Positions 1 through 9,491 of a stretch of DNA of 64,000 nucleotides are shown in pieces. The position numbers and the translations under genes are program-made. Below the pieces are notes generated by a model. That model ran no database searches, was not told where the DNA came from, and saw nothing but the letters and a program-made list of their open reading frames with translations. Numbering within the stretch: the first letter of the stretch is position 1; every line of letters begins with the position of its first letter. Source of the DNA: Methylobacterium tardum (lineage in GTDB: Bacteria > Pseudomonadota > Alphaproteobacteria > Rhizobiales > Beijerinckiaceae); contig NZ_CP097484.1 of the NCBI RefSeq assembly GCF_023546765.1, positions 2,946,001 through 3,010,000 of the forward strand, written 5' to 3'.

Positions 1-451
1 CCGAGACCCGGGACAGGTCCTTGTTGGTGCAGCCCGCCGCGGACGCCTTGTAGAGGTCGAGAGCCGGCGCGCTCGACAGCGTCACCTTGCAGTTCGCGCC
101 CGTCGCATCCCGGGCATCCCAGCTGCCGACCACGGAGGCGCGTCCGCTCGTGACCACGGGCGGCGGCGGCGCCGGCGGGGCGACCGGTTCCGCGATGACG
201 GTCGGGGCAGACGGCGACAGTGCGGCCTGGGCGCCGGGCGGTGGCGGCGCGTCGGGGCTCGCCGACACGCCCGGCGGCGGCGCCAGCGGCGCGGCCGTCA
301 CGGTGCCCGACGGGACGGCCGGCACGGCCTCCAGGGACGCCTGGGGCGAAGGAGCCCGGGTGCGCGGCCCGTCGAGGCGGCTCGAAGCACAGGCGCCGAG
401 GCTGGCACCGAGACAGAGAATGGCGAACGTCGACAGGCTCGGGCGCAGCAT
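1..451 (-). CDS. AprI/Inh (Omp19-like) protease-inhibitor lipoprotein, C-terminus cut by window edge
   Basis: About 150 residues are visible from an ATG at 451. A signal peptide ends in a lipobox (LGAC, about residues 17-20). A long Pro/Ala-rich linker follows, then the start of a domain reading VVGSWDARDATGANCKV with a second Cys-containing strand. This pattern fits the Inh/AprI metalloprotease inhibitor fold also found in Brucella Omp19. The family protects the periplasm from serine or metalloproteases; that role is family knowledge. The stop lies outside the window. It is transcribed away from the flanking sdh operon and is unlikely to be part of it. Confidence 0.7.
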   Translation of the reverse strand, partial: MLRPSLSTFAILCLGASLGACASSRLDGPRTRAPSPQASLEAVPAVPSGTVTAAPLAPPPGVSASPDAPPPPGAQAALSPSAPTVIAEPVAPPAPPPPVVTSGRASVVGSWDARDATGANCKVTLSSAPALDLYKASAAGCTNKDLSRVS

Positions 452-611
452 CGGTCCACTTCGGGTCAGGTTGAAGGCGCAATCGCGATTGCCCCCTGAC
501 TCCGTGCCAATTGCGCTGGCCGCAAGGCGGCATCCCCAACCGCGGTCCACTCCGCTGCGGAGAGGCCGCCTTTTCGGCCCAGTGTGGCCGTCAGGCCTCA
601 GAGCCCCGCAA

Positions 612-1436
612 TCAGAGCGTGCGCTCGACCATCATCTTCTTGATTTCCGCGATGGCCTTCGCGGGATTCAGGCTCTTCGGGCAGGTGTTGGCGCAGTTCA
701 TGATCGTGTGGCAGCGATAGAGCCGGAACGGATCGTGCAGGCCGTCGAGGCGGTGGCCGGTGTTCTCGTCGCGGGAATCGATCAGCCAGCGATAGGCCTG
801 GAGCAGCGCGGCCGGGCCTAGGAACTTGTCGCCGTTCCACCAGTAGCTCGGGCACGAGGTGCTGCAGCAGGCGCACAGGATGCACTCGTAGAGCCCGTCG
901 AGCCGCGAGCGGTCCTCGGGGGTCTGGCGCCACTCCTTCTCGGGCGCCGGCGTCTCGGTCTGGAGCCAGGGCTCGATGGCGGCGTGCTGCGCGTAGAAGT
1001 TCGTCAGATCCGGCACGAGGTCCTTGAGGACCGGCATGTGCGGCAGCGGGTAGATCCGGATCGCGCCGTCCTTGTCCTTGCGGGTCAGGACCGGAAGGGC
1101 GTTGTCCGGGCTCTTGCACTCGTCGATGCCCATCGTGCAGGCGAGCGCGTTCTGGCCCTCGATGTTCATCGCGCAGGAGCCGCAGATGCCCTCGCGGCAG
1201 GAGCGGCGGAAGACCAGCGTCGAATCGACCTTGTTCTTGATCCACAGCAGCGCGTCGAGGACCATCGGGCCGCAATCCTCGCGGTCGACCTGATAGGTGT
1301 CGATCCGCGGGTTGGCCCCGTCATCGGGGTTCCAGCGATAGATCTTGAAGGTCTGCAGGTTCCTGGCGCCGGGCGGGGCCGGCCAGGACTTGCCCGGCGT
1401 GATCTGGGAGTTCTTGGGAAGGTTGAACTGGGCCAT
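612..1436 (-). CDS. sdhB: Succinate dehydrogenase iron-sulfur subunit SdhB
   Basis: The protein has 274 residues, slightly longer than typical because of its N-terminus. It transfers electrons from the SdhA flavin to quinone in complex II at the inner membrane. All three cluster sites are visible: the [2Fe-2S] cysteines C80, C85, C88 and C100; the [11 protein letters not shown] motif at 185-195; and [12 protein letters not shown] near 242-253 for the [4Fe-4S]/[3Fe-4S] centres. It is the last gene of sdhCDAB, 85 bp after sdhA. Confidence 0.97.
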   Translation of the reverse strand: MAQFNLPKNSQITPGKSWPAPPGARNLQTFKIYRWNPDDGANPRIDTYQVDREDCGPMVLDALLWIKNKVDSTLVFRRSCREGICGSCAMNIEGQNALACTMGIDECKSPDNALPVLTRKDKDGAIRIYPLPHMPVLKDLVPDLTNFYAQHAAIEPWLQTETPAPEKEWRQTPEDRSRLDGLYECILCACCSTSCPSYWWNGDKFLGPAALLQAYRWLIDSRDENTGHRLDGLHDPFRLYRCHTIMNCANTCPKSLNPAKAIAEIKKMMVERTL

Positions 1437-1521
1437 GAGATTCGACGGCTTCCGCTAGAGCAGAATGCGGCGGCCGGAAGAGCGACGCTCCACCGGCGCA
1501 AGGGTTGTGCAAATTTTCAGA

Positions 1522-3339
1522 TCAGTACACGCGCGCCTTAGGCTCGATGTACTGAATCTCGTTCGACATCGTGTAGGTGTGCACCGGACGATAATCGATG
1601 TTCACCTGATGGCGCCCCTCATCGAGCCAGGACAGGGTGTGCTTCATCCAGTCCTTGTCGTCGCGGTCGGGGAAGTCCTCGCGGGCATGGGCACCGCGCG
1701 ATTCCTTGCGGTTGGCGGCCGATTCCATCGTCACGACCGCCTGGCCGATCAGGTTGTCGAACTCCAGGGTCTCCAGGAGGTCGGTGTTCCAGACCAGGGA
1801 CCGGTCGGTGATCTTCACGTCGGCGGCGGCGTTCCAGACCTTGTGGATCAGGCCCTTGCCCTCCTCCAGCACCTCGCCGGTGCGGAACACGGCGCAGTTG
1901 TTCTGCATCGTCTTCTGCATCTCGGCGCGGAGCTCCGCGGTCGGCGTCGAGCCGTTGGCGTAGCGGAACCGGTCGAGGCGCTCGAGCGCCTTGTCGGTGG
2001 CGCCCTTCGGCAGCTCCATGGCCCGGCCGTTCGGCTCGGCGATCTCGGCGCAGCGCTTGCCGGCGGCGCGGCCGAAGACCACGAGGTCGATCAGCGAGTT
2101 CGAGCCCAGGCGGTTGGCGCCGTGGACGGAGACGCAGGCCGCCTCGCCGATCGCCATCAGGCCCGGAACCACCGTGTCGGGGTTGCCGTCGCGCAGCGTC
2201 AGCACCTCGCCGTGATAGTTCGTGGGGATGCCGCCCATGTTGTAGTGGACCGTCGGGATGACCGGGATCGGCTCCTTGGTCACGTCGACCCCCGCGAAGA
2301 TCCGCGCGGATTCCGAGATGCCCGGCAGGCGCTCGTGGAGGATCTTCGGGTCCAGGTGGTCGAGGTGCAGGTAGATGTGGTCCTTGTCCTTGCCGACGCC
2401 GCGGCCGTCGCGAATCTCCATGGTCATGGAGCGCGAGACCACGTCGCGCGAGGCGAGATCCTTCGCGGACGGCGCGTAGCGCTCCATGAAGCGCTCACCC
2501 TCGGAGTTCGTCAGATAGCCGCCCTCACCGCGGGAGCCCTCCGTGATCAGGCAGCCCGCGCCGTAGATGCCGGTCGGATGGAACTGCACGAACTCCATGT
2601 CCTGCAGCGGCAGGCCGGCGCGCAGCACCATGGCGTTGCCGTCGCCGGTGCAGGTGTGGGCCGAGGTCGCCGAGAAGTAGGCGCGGCCGTAGCCGCCGGT
2701 CGCCAGGATGGTCATCTGGGCGCGGAAGCGGTGGATCTCGCCGGTCGCCTGATCGATGGCGATGACGCCGCGGCAGCGGCCCTCGTCGTCCATGATCAGG
2801 TCGAGGGCGAAGTACTCGATGAAGAAGTCGGTCTGGTTCTTCACCGCCTGCCCGTAGAGGGTGTGCAGCATGGCGTGACCGGTGCGGTCGGCCGCCGCGC
2901 AAGTGCGCTGGGCGGTGCCCTTGCCGTAATCCGTGGTCATGCCGCCGAACGGGCGCTGGTAGATCTTGCCCTCTTCCGTGCGGGAGAAGGGCACGCCCCA
3001 GTGCTCAAGCTCGTAGACGGCGGCGGGGGCGTTGCGCACGAGGTACTCGATCGCGTCCTGGTCGCCGAGCCAGTCCGACCCCTTCACGGTGTCGTACATG
3101 TGCCAGCGCCAGTCGTCCGGGCCCATGTTGCCGAGAGAGGCCGAGATGCCGCCCTGCGCCGCGACGGTGTGGGAGCGGGTCGGGAACACCTTGGTGATGC
3201 AGGCGGTGCGCAGGCCCGCTTCCGAGCAGCCCACCGTGGCGCGCAGGCCCGCGCCGCCCGCGCCGACGATCACCACGTCGAAGGCGTGATCGTGGATCGT
3301 GTAGGCAGGCCCGCTGCCGTTTGTGCCGTTGGCGGCCAT
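1522..3339 (-). CDS. sdhA: Succinate dehydrogenase flavoprotein subunit SdhA
   Basis: The protein has 605 residues, the usual length. It oxidises succinate to fumarate with covalent FAD. The dinucleotide motif [13 protein letters not shown] is near residue 25, the FAD-attachment region SHTVAAQGG near 56, and the substrate region [21 protein letters not shown] near 250. The start is followed by a short polar tail before the Rossmann fold, as in other alphaproteobacterial SdhA. It sits between sdhD (32 bp upstream) and sdhB in one operon. Confidence 0.98.
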   Translation of the reverse strand: MAANGTNGSGPAYTIHDHAFDVVIVGAGGAGLRATVGCSEAGLRTACITKVFPTRSHTVAAQGGISASLGNMGPDDWRWHMYDTVKGSDWLGDQDAIEYLVRNAPAAVYELEHWGVPFSRTEEGKIYQRPFGGMTTDYGKGTAQRTCAAADRTGHAMLHTLYGQAVKNQTDFFIEYFALDLIMDDEGRCRGVIAIDQATGEIHRFRAQMTILATGGYGRAYFSATSAHTCTGDGNAMVLRAGLPLQDMEFVQFHPTGIYGAGCLITEGSRGEGGYLTNSEGERFMERYAPSAKDLASRDVVSRSMTMEIRDGRGVGKDKDHIYLHLDHLDPKILHERLPGISESARIFAGVDVTKEPIPVIPTVHYNMGGIPTNYHGEVLTLRDGNPDTVVPGLMAIGEAACVSVHGANRLGSNSLIDLVVFGRAAGKRCAEIAEPNGRAMELPKGATDKALERLDRFRYANGSTPTAELRAEMQKTMQNNCAVFRTGEVLEEGKGLIHKVWNAAADVKITDRSLVWNTDLLETLEFDNLIGQAVVTMESAANRKESRGAHAREDFPDRDDKDWMKHTLSWLDEGRHQVNIDYRPVHTYTMSNEIQYIEPKARVY

Positions 3340-3371
3340 GTTCGGCTCCTCGAAATTCGTGATGACGGGGT

Positions 3372-3791
3372 TCAGGCCGGCTGTCCGAAGCCGATGCGCA
3401 GCACCGCGTAGACGCAGGCCACGGCCACCAGGACCGCGTAGACATTGTTGGCGAACACGGCGACGATCTTGGTCGCCTGCGCGTGAACGTAATCCTCAAT
3501 GATCACCTGCATGCCGATGCGCATGTGGAGCGTGACCGACAGGAACGCCAGGATGAGGATGATCGATACGAAAGGGTTCGCGACGACGTGGACTGCGTCC
3601 GCATAGCCGCGTCCCGCCATCCGGGCGATGATGATTACGAAGGACAGCATCAGCAGGGTATTGGTCACTGCGGTAATTCGCTGCAGCCACCAATGACCGA
3701 CGCCGTGATGGGCGACGCCGAGACCCGCGACGCGCGCGCGCGGGGTACGGATCGAGACGCTCGTGTCCTGCCGGACCTGTTCCTTGGCCAT
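3372..3791 (-). CDS. sdhD: Succinate dehydrogenase membrane anchor SdhD
   Basis: The 139-residue protein has three predicted membrane helices. The motif [12 protein letters not shown] near residue 30 and [15 protein letters not shown] near 87-101 are typical of the SdhD anchor that helps bind haem b and ubiquinone. It lies 10 bp downstream of sdhC and 32 bp upstream of sdhA, so the genes are almost certainly co-transcribed. Confidence 0.93.
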   Translation of the reverse strand: MAKEQVRQDTSVSIRTPRARVAGLGVAHHGVGHWWLQRITAVTNTLLMLSFVIIIARMAGRGYADAVHVVANPFVSIILILAFLSVTLHMRIGMQVIIEDYVHAQATKIVAVFANNVYAVLVAVACVYAVLRIGFGQPA

Positions 3792-3801
3792 GCCGACCTC
3801 C

Positions 3802-4203
3802 TCAGCGGACCAGAAGGGCGACCGCCCAGATGACGAGGGTCAGCACCGTCGACCCGATCAGGGTCAGGCGCGACAGGGCGAGGCGCTTCTCGCGATCGAA
3901 TCCGATCCCGAAATCCCACGCGAGGTGGCGCAAGCCGCCGAGCATGTGGTGCATCAGGATCCAGGTGTAGACGAACAGGATCAGCCGCCCGATCAGCGAG
4001 CCGAAGAACCCGGCGACGTAAGAATAGGCGACCGGCCCGGAAGCCAGTGCAACGAGCCAGATCGCGACCAGCGCAGTTCCGCCGTAGAGAGCGGTGCCGG
4101 TGATGCGGTGAAACACCGACATCGCCATGGTCCAGGTCCAGCGATAGATCTGGAGATGCGGCGACATCGGCTGTGCCACTGTCGGGCGGGCGGTGGGTGC
4201 CAT
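3802..4203 (-). CDS. sdhC: Succinate dehydrogenase cytochrome b556 subunit SdhC
   Basis: This 133-residue, three-helix anchor subunit carries the family signature SVFHRITG near residues 30-37. Helix two holds HHMLGGLRHLAWD, whose histidine is the expected haem b ligand. It is the first gene of sdhCDAB. The roughly 130 bp upstream of it (4204-4332) must hold the operon promoter and separates it from the transporter gene. Confidence 0.94.
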   Translation of the reverse strand: MAPTARPTVAQPMSPHLQIYRWTWTMAMSVFHRITGTALYGGTALVAIWLVALASGPVAYSYVAGFFGSLIGRLILFVYTWILMHHMLGGLRHLAWDFGIGFDREKRLALSRLTLIGSTVLTLVIWAVALLVR

Positions 4204-4332
4204 CGGGTTGAAGCCTCGCAGCTGCGAACTGGACCGTCTCTAATCTGGTAGCGCTAGTGGCTGAGGGAGCAAGCCGCAATGCGTCATGCTGCAACGCAAT
4301 GTGGCGCGCTCGGCGACACTAAACGGATTCTG

Positions 4333-5646
4333 TCACTTCAGGGCTCCCAGGAACTGCCACCAGACGTAGTCGAGGGGGCCGGCCACCAGGAGCGAGACGA
4401 GCCCGAAGCTCACGGTGAGCCGCGTCGCGTCACGAAGCCGGACCCCGCCGAGTTCGCTGGCGAACACGATCGGCGGCGCCTGATAGGGGAAGAACACGGT
4501 CGAGTAGCCGATCACCTGAAGGGAGACGACCGCCAGGGGTGACAGCCCGCTGGCCTGCGTCATCTCTCCGGCCAGCGCGGTGTAGAGGGCCGGCGCGCCG
4601 TTCGCGGTCACGAGCAGCGTCAGGATCGTGCCCAGGCCGGTGAGCACGGCGAAGTTCTGCAGCGGCGCGCCCGGCTCCAGCGGCGCGATCGCGAGCAGCA
4701 GGTGGCCGAGGCGCTCACCCAGACCGGTCTCGTTGACCAGCGCTACGAGGCCGAGCAGCGCCGCGATGTAGAAGCAGGTGCGCAGGTTGACCTGCTGGAA
4801 GGCTTCTGGGGCAAGGACGCCAACCCGCGGCAGCAGGCAGATTACGGCTGCGGCCAGGCCGACCCAGGCCGGCGCGAGGCCGTGCAGGCTGTCGGTCATC
4901 CACAGGGCCAGGGTGCAGGCCAGGATCGTCGCGAGGCGCCGCTCGGCGGCCGAGATCGGCGGCAGGGCCGGCAGCGCCGGGGTGCTCTGGCCGAGCCGGT
5001 CCGGGAACAGCCGCACGATCAGTGCCACGAGCATCACGCCCTTGATCGCGGCCAGGACCGGCGCGTGGAGCAGGAAGTAGGACAGATACGAGAGATGAAG
5101 GTCGAGGAGGCGTTCCGCCGAACCGGCCATGACGAGGTTCGGCACGTTGGCCGGCAGGATCGCGGCGGAGAGGATCGGCGTCGCCACGCCGACAGCCAGG
5201 ACTGCGCCGGCCCGTCCCGGACGACCGTGGGTCAGCCCGAAGGCGTCACAGAGCGCCAGGGTCACGGGGATCATCAGGGCGATCCGCCCGAGATTCGACG
5301 GCATCACGAAGGCGATCAGGAAGCTCAGGGCCACCAGCCCGGCGATGAAGCGCTCGTACGAGCCCGCCAGGCGCAAGGCGAGCGCCCGGGCCATGCGGGC
5401 GCCGAGCCCCGTCCGGGTCATGCCCTGCCCGACCACCATCCCGGACAGGACCAGCCAGAACGCCGAGGCCGAGAATCCGGAGAAGACGGTGCCGGCGCTG
5501 CCGAGACGGAGGAGCATCGCGATCCCGAAGAAGGCGAGTGCGGTGACAATCTCGGGCAACAACGCCGTCGCCCAGAGACCCATGCACAGCATGAGCAGAG
5601 CCGCCGTCGCCGGAACAACCGCCACCCCGCTCACCCGAGCCTCCAC
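4333..5646 (-). CDS. SLC13/DASS-family anion permease
   Basis: The 437-residue, very hydrophobic protein has about 11-12 membrane segments. It shows two internal half-repeats with re-entrant-loop-like motifs: [14 protein letters not shown] near residue 114 and [16 protein letters not shown] near 350. These correspond to the SNT-type substrate/Na+ sites of divalent-anion:Na+ symporters, so the substrate is probably a dicarboxylate or sulfate. That prediction is not specific. It lies directly upstream of sdhC in the same direction, so a C4-dicarboxylate substrate would make sense. Confidence 0.72.
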   Translation of the reverse strand: MEARVSGVAVVPATAALLMLCMGLWATALLPEIVTALAFFGIAMLLRLGSAGTVFSGFSASAFWLVLSGMVVGQGMTRTGLGARMARALALRLAGSYERFIAGLVALSFLIAFVMPSNLGRIALMIPVTLALCDAFGLTHGRPGRAGAVLAVGVATPILSAAILPANVPNLVMAGSAERLLDLHLSYLSYFLLHAPVLAAIKGVMLVALIVRLFPDRLGQSTPALPALPPISAAERRLATILACTLALWMTDSLHGLAPAWVGLAAAVICLLPRVGVLAPEAFQQVNLRTCFYIAALLGLVALVNETGLGERLGHLLLAIAPLEPGAPLQNFAVLTGLGTILTLLVTANGAPALYTALAGEMTQASGLSPLAVVSLQVIGYSTVFFPYQAPPIVFASELGGVRLRDATRLTVSFGLVSLLVAGPLDYVWWQFLGALK

Positions 5647-5866
5647 GCCGCCCCGCCAATCGAGGCGGCATCCTGGCCGGTCTTAAACGGTTCGCAATTC
5701 GGAAGATCTAGACCGAGCCTTCGTCAACGACGAAGGCAGAGCCGGCGGGACACGATCCACGCTGGCTGCCATCCGACGAATGGCCGGCCGCGGCCTGAAT
5801 CGACAGGCCCGGCCGCAGACGGCCGGGCTCGATCCGGAGAGGCTCGGTCCGGGCAAGACGTCCGGC

Positions 5867-6400
5867 TCAGTAGCCGTAGCCGTAATAGCTGCACGAGACC
5901 GGATCGTAGGCGCCGTAGCCGAACGCGGAGTCGCAGCTGTCGTAGCCGAAGCCGCCCAGACCGTAGCCGACGCCGAGACCGAGCCCCACACCGGCGAGGC
6001 CGTAACCGAGTCCGCGGCCATAGCCCCGGCCATATCCGCGGCCGGCAAAGCCGCGACCGACGACGCCCCGGTTTCCGATCGCACCGACCCGGCCGGCATT
6101 GTTGAACCCGCCATTGCGGAAGCCGCCGGTGCGCAGGCCGCCGACGCCAGCGCCGGTCACACCGGCCGCGCCGAGGCCCGCACCGCGGAGGCCGCCGGCT
6201 CCCGCGCCCAAACCTCCGACGCGCGCTCCGCCGAAGCCGCCACCGCGGAACCCACCGCCTCCGAACCCGCCAGCATGGAAGCCGCCGCCGAAACCGCCGC
6301 CGTGAAATCCGCCCCCGCCGAAGCCGCGCGCATCCGCGCTACCTGGGATGAAGGCCGCCGCAGCTAGGAGTGCGGTTGATGCCAATGCCAAACGCTTCAT
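5867..6400 (-). CDS. Secreted glycine-rich repeat protein
   Basis: The start is placed at MKRLALAS, which gives a clean Sec signal peptide with cleavage near SADA-RG. The mature protein (about 150 residues) is built of GGG[FY]xGG and GxxRGG-type repeats and a C-terminal Gly/Tyr tail containing two Cys (YDSCDSAFGYG). Such proteins are usually exported to the envelope and are of unknown function. The DNA is strongly repetitive, which makes a long proline-rich shadow frame on the other strand. Confidence 0.75.
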   Translation of the reverse strand: MKRLALASTALLAAAAFIPGSADARGFGGGGFHGGGFGGGFHAGGFGGGGFRGGGFGGARVGGLGAGAGGLRGAGLGAAGVTGAGVGGLRTGGFRNGGFNNAGRVGAIGNRGVVGRGFAGRGYGRGYGRGLGYGLAGVGLGLGVGYGLGGFGYDSCDSAFGYGAYDPVSCSYYGYGY

Positions 6401-6569
6401 TGCATAATCCAATTTGATGAGTGGCCTCTGGCCCTCCAACCTCGCTGAACTCCCGTGTATCCAAGCTTGAGTATTGCGACGGACGTGTCAGTCGGTCGCT
6501 GTGCCGAAGTCTCGAGACGTGGCGGCAAGAACTCGGCAGTTCGTTGGCCCGCGGCGCCTTACGGCGGAT

Positions 6570-8063
6570 TCACCGGAACGGCGGCTCGTCGAAACTGCGC
6601 AGCTTGCGCGAGTGCAGCCCATGCCGGTCGGCGCGCAACACGTCGAGGGCCGCAAGCCCGACCCGCAGATGCTCCGAAACCGCGCGGTCATAGAAGGCGT
6701 TGGCGGCGCCCGGCAGCTTGATCTCGCCGTGCAGCGGCTTGTCCGACACGCAGAGCAGCGCACCGTAGGGGACGCGCAGCCGGAAGCCCTGCGCGGCAAC
6801 CGTGCCGCTTTCCATGTCGACCGCGACGGCCCGCGACTGGTTAATCCGCCGCCGCTCCTGGCTGAAGCGCAGCTCCCAGTTGCGATCGTCGTAGGTCACC
6901 ACCGTGCCGGTGCGCAGGCGCCGTTTCAGGGCATCGGCCTGCTCGCCCGTCACCGACGCCGCGGCGCTCTGGAGCGCGAGCTGGATCTCGGCCAGTGCCG
7001 GCACCGGGACGTCCGGCGGCACGAGTTCGTCGAGAATGCGGTCGCGGCGCAGATACGCATGGGCCAGCACGTAGTCGCCGATGGTCTGCGACTGGCGCAG
7101 GCCGCCGCAATGGCCGACCATCAGCCAGCAATCCGGACGCAGCACGGCGAGGTGATCGGTGATCGTCTTCGCGTTCGAGGGGCCGACGCCGATATTCACC
7201 AGGGTCGTCCCCTGCGCGGTCCCGTCGGCGCCGCGCGCCACGAGGTGATAGGCCGGCATCTGGTGGCGGTGCCAGGGGGATGCCGCGATCACCGCCGCAG
7301 GATCGGCGTCGGCGGCCTCGGCCCGGGTCACCGAGACGCCGCCCGGCAGGACCAACCTCTCGAAATCCTCCGCTCCGGAGGCCAGACGCTCCAGCCCATG
7401 GCGGACGAACTGGTCGACGTAGCGGTGGTAGTTGGTCAGCAGGATCCAGGGCTGGACGTCGCGCCAGTCGCAGCCGGTGTAGTGCACGAGGCGCCGGAGC
7501 GAGTAGTCGACCCGCACGGCGTCGAACAGGGCCAGGGGCAGCGGCTCGCCCGCCACCTGGTCGAAGGTGCCGTCGGCGATCTCGTCGCCGACCAGCGACA
7601 GGAGCGGGACCGGGAAGTAGGTGGCGAGATCCGCGCCGTCGACGGCCCGGCCGCCCGCGTCGAGGCCGGCTTCCAGGACGTAGGGATAGGGAATCTCCTG
7701 CGCGCCGAGGCCGACCTCGATGGCGATGCCGTAATCGGCGATCAGCGGCTCCAGCTGCCGGGTGAGATAGTCGCGGAAGAAGGCCGGATGCGTCACCGTC
7801 GTGGCGTAGGTGCCGGCAGCCTGGAGCTTGGCGGTGGCCCGCCGGACGCGCGGCAACGGCCCGTCCGGGCGATAGCTGATCCGCAATTCGGGGTAGCGGA
7901 AGGCGAGGCGTTCCGTGGCATCGGGCGGAGGCCCGCCCGCGAGATAGCGCTCCAGGGCCTTCCGCAGGGCGCCCGCCGCATCCTCGTAGAGCTCGACCAG
8001 GCGGTCGATGGCGGTTCCGGCATCCGCCACCGCCTGCATCGGCCGCAATTCCCGTTCGATCAT
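6570..8063 (-). CDS. amn: AMP nucleosidase
   Basis: The protein has 497 residues, the normal family length. It cleaves AMP to adenine and ribose-5-phosphate in the cytoplasm and so lowers the adenylate pool. The N-terminal half is the AMP nucleosidase-specific domain. The C-terminal half is a nucleoside-phosphorylase-like domain with NIGVGPSNAKTITDHLAVLRP and VDMESGTVAAQGFR, which hold the phosphate and purine site residues. It is divergent from trmO. Confidence 0.93.
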   Translation of the reverse strand: MIERELRPMQAVADAGTAIDRLVELYEDAAGALRKALERYLAGGPPPDATERLAFRYPELRISYRPDGPLPRVRRATAKLQAAGTYATTVTHPAFFRDYLTRQLEPLIADYGIAIEVGLGAQEIPYPYVLEAGLDAGGRAVDGADLATYFPVPLLSLVGDEIADGTFDQVAGEPLPLALFDAVRVDYSLRRLVHYTGCDWRDVQPWILLTNYHRYVDQFVRHGLERLASGAEDFERLVLPGGVSVTRAEAADADPAAVIAASPWHRHQMPAYHLVARGADGTAQGTTLVNIGVGPSNAKTITDHLAVLRPDCWLMVGHCGGLRQSQTIGDYVLAHAYLRRDRILDELVPPDVPVPALAEIQLALQSAAASVTGEQADALKRRLRTGTVVTYDDRNWELRFSQERRRINQSRAVAVDMESGTVAAQGFRLRVPYGALLCVSDKPLHGEIKLPGAANAFYDRAVSEHLRVGLAALDVLRADRHGLHSRKLRSFDEPPFR

Positions 8064-8175
8064 GAAGCCTCCGTTGCTCGCGCCGCTCTACACCCGTGAC
8101 CGCAGCGGGGCGAGATGCGGGCTTGCGGGCGCCGGTCCCTTGGCCGACAAGCCGGCCCGATCACAGCGAGGCGGC

Positions 8176-8673
8176 ATGGACGCGGACGCGTTTGGAATCC
8201 GTCCCGGCGAGGAGATGGCGGCGTTGCCCGCGACCTTCGACGCGGGACTTCACTTCATCGGCCGGCTGCGCACGCCGTGGCGGGAACGCTCCGACTGCCC
8301 GAAGAACGGGCTCCAGACCGACGTCGTCTGCACCGTGGAGGTCGATCCCGCCTACGCGGCCGGCCTGCGCAACGTCACGGGCTGCACCCACCTGATCCTG
8401 CTCTACTGGATGGACCGGGCGACCCGCGGTCTGCTCGTCCAGCAGCCGCGCCATGCCGACGGCCCGCGGGGCACGTTCTCGCTGCGCTCGCCCGCGCGCC
8501 CGAACCCGATCGCCCTGTCGGTGGTGGAGCTGATCGGGCGGGAGGGTGACACGCTGCGGGTGCGCGGTCTCGACTGCCTCGACGGGACGCCGCTCCTCGA
8601 CATCAAGCCGTACTACGCCTCCACCGATGCGCGGCCCGAGGCCCGGGTCGACCGCGCCGGGGCCGAGCCATGA
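8176..8673 (+). CDS. trmO: tRNA (t6A37) N6-methyltransferase TrmO (TsaA/UPF0066)
   Basis: The 165-residue single-domain protein has the UPF0066 beta-barrel motifs: FIGRLRTPWRERSDCPKN near the N-terminus, HLILLYWMDRA, and RSPARPNPIALSVVEL followed by LDCLDGTPLLDIKPY. The family methylates t6A at position 37 of tRNA-Thr using SAM. The start is MDADAF, because the longer frame runs into sequence upstream of a plausible ribosome site. Its stop overlaps the next start by 4 bp (ATGA), so translation is coupled. Confidence 0.88.
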   Translation: MDADAFGIRPGEEMAALPATFDAGLHFIGRLRTPWRERSDCPKNGLQTDVVCTVEVDPAYAAGLRNVTGCTHLILLYWMDRATRGLLVQQPRHADGPRGTFSLRSPARPNPIALSVVELIGREGDTLRVRGLDCLDGTPLLDIKPYYASTDARPEARVDRAGAEP

Positions 8674-9362
8674 GGCGCGTCGTTCTTCTGAGTCTCGGCG
8701 GACTCGCCCTGCTGGCAATCGGCGGCTTCGCCGGGTGGCGCCTGCACCGGCCGGGAGCCGACGCGCGGGCCTACGCCGAGATGCGCCTGATCGCCGTGCA
8801 GGTGAGCCTCGACGAGGCGCCGCCGGACTACGTGTTCTGGGCGGGCGATTCCCAGGTCGAACTGCAGCCCGGCAGCCAGCGACCCTGCGGGCTCGAATTC
8901 CTCAATGGCGGGATCAGCGGCGCGACCGCGGGGAGTTACGCGGAGTACCTCGCGCGCCTGACCTTCAAGGTCCATCCCCGGCTCGCCGCGCTGACGATCG
9001 GGACCAACGACATCCTGGTGAAGAACAATCCGCAGCTCCACAAGCCGACGGAGCAGTTCGAGGCCGCCGCGGAGACGATCATCAAGCGGCTTCAGGCCTT
9101 GAGCCCGCGCGTGGTGGTGACCGCCCTCCCCCCGGTCGGACGCGAGATCGGCAAGCTCGCCGAGGCCAGCGCGGTCGGCGACTACTCGCGGCGGCTTCAG
9201 AACCTATGCGGGCGTCTCGGCTGCATCTTCACCGATCCGTTCGCGTCCCTGCGCGACGGTGACACCGGCTACGCCAAGCCCGGCGCCCTGCGCGACGGGC
9301 TGCATCTGGCAGCGTTCCGGCCGGCGCTGAAGGCGGTCGAGCCGGCGCTCTGCGCGCCGTGA
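8670..9362 (+). CDS. SGNH/GDSL-family hydrolase
   Basis: The 230-residue protein has an N-terminal membrane anchor or signal (residues 1-24) and then an SGNH fold. Block I is WAGDSQ with the catalytic Ser at 61, block III is TIGTNDIL at 109-116, and the C-terminal catalytic dyad is in LRDGLHLAAF. It is likely a periplasmic esterase or acyl hydrolase, possibly on glycans or lipids; the substrate is unknown. It overlaps trmO by 4 bp. Confidence 0.78.
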   Translation: MRRVVLLSLGGLALLAIGGFAGWRLHRPGADARAYAEMRLIAVQVSLDEAPPDYVFWAGDSQVELQPGSQRPCGLEFLNGGISGATAGSYAEYLARLTFKVHPRLAALTIGTNDILVKNNPQLHKPTEQFEAAAETIIKRLQALSPRVVVTALPPVGREIGKLAEASAVGDYSRRLQNLCGRLGCIFTDPFASLRDGDTGYAKPGALRDGLHLAAFRPALKAVEPALCAP

Positions 9363-9366
9363 CAGC

Positions 9367-9412
9367 GTGCGCTCCGCCTTTGCGAGCGGAGCGAAGCAAT
9401 CCGGGGTCGCGC
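9367..9412. repeat. Dispersed rhizobial-type intergenic repeat
   Basis: The segment contains the words TTTGCGAGCGGAGCGAAGCAA and CGGGGTCGCG, typical of short repeats scattered between genes in rhizobial genomes. It lies between two convergent genes (the hydrolase and guaA). The assignment rests on recognition of the word, not on a count within this window. Confidence 0.5.
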
Positions 9413-9491
9413 CAAGACTCGACAGGTCACGCTGCCCTGGGTCGTATCGCTCCGCACGCGATTGGAGCGCGGGCTTCGATCGAAAGCCGGC

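Noticed and set aside
1465..3411. 648-codon plus-strand frame
   Set aside because: It is antisense to sdhA throughout; no motif and a codon pattern that mirrors sdhA.
4702..6105. 467-codon plus-strand frame rich in Gln/Arg
   Set aside because: Shadow of the transporter gene and the Gly-rich gene.
6099..6305. Proline-rich plus-strand frame
   Set aside because: Shadow of the Gly-rich repeat gene.
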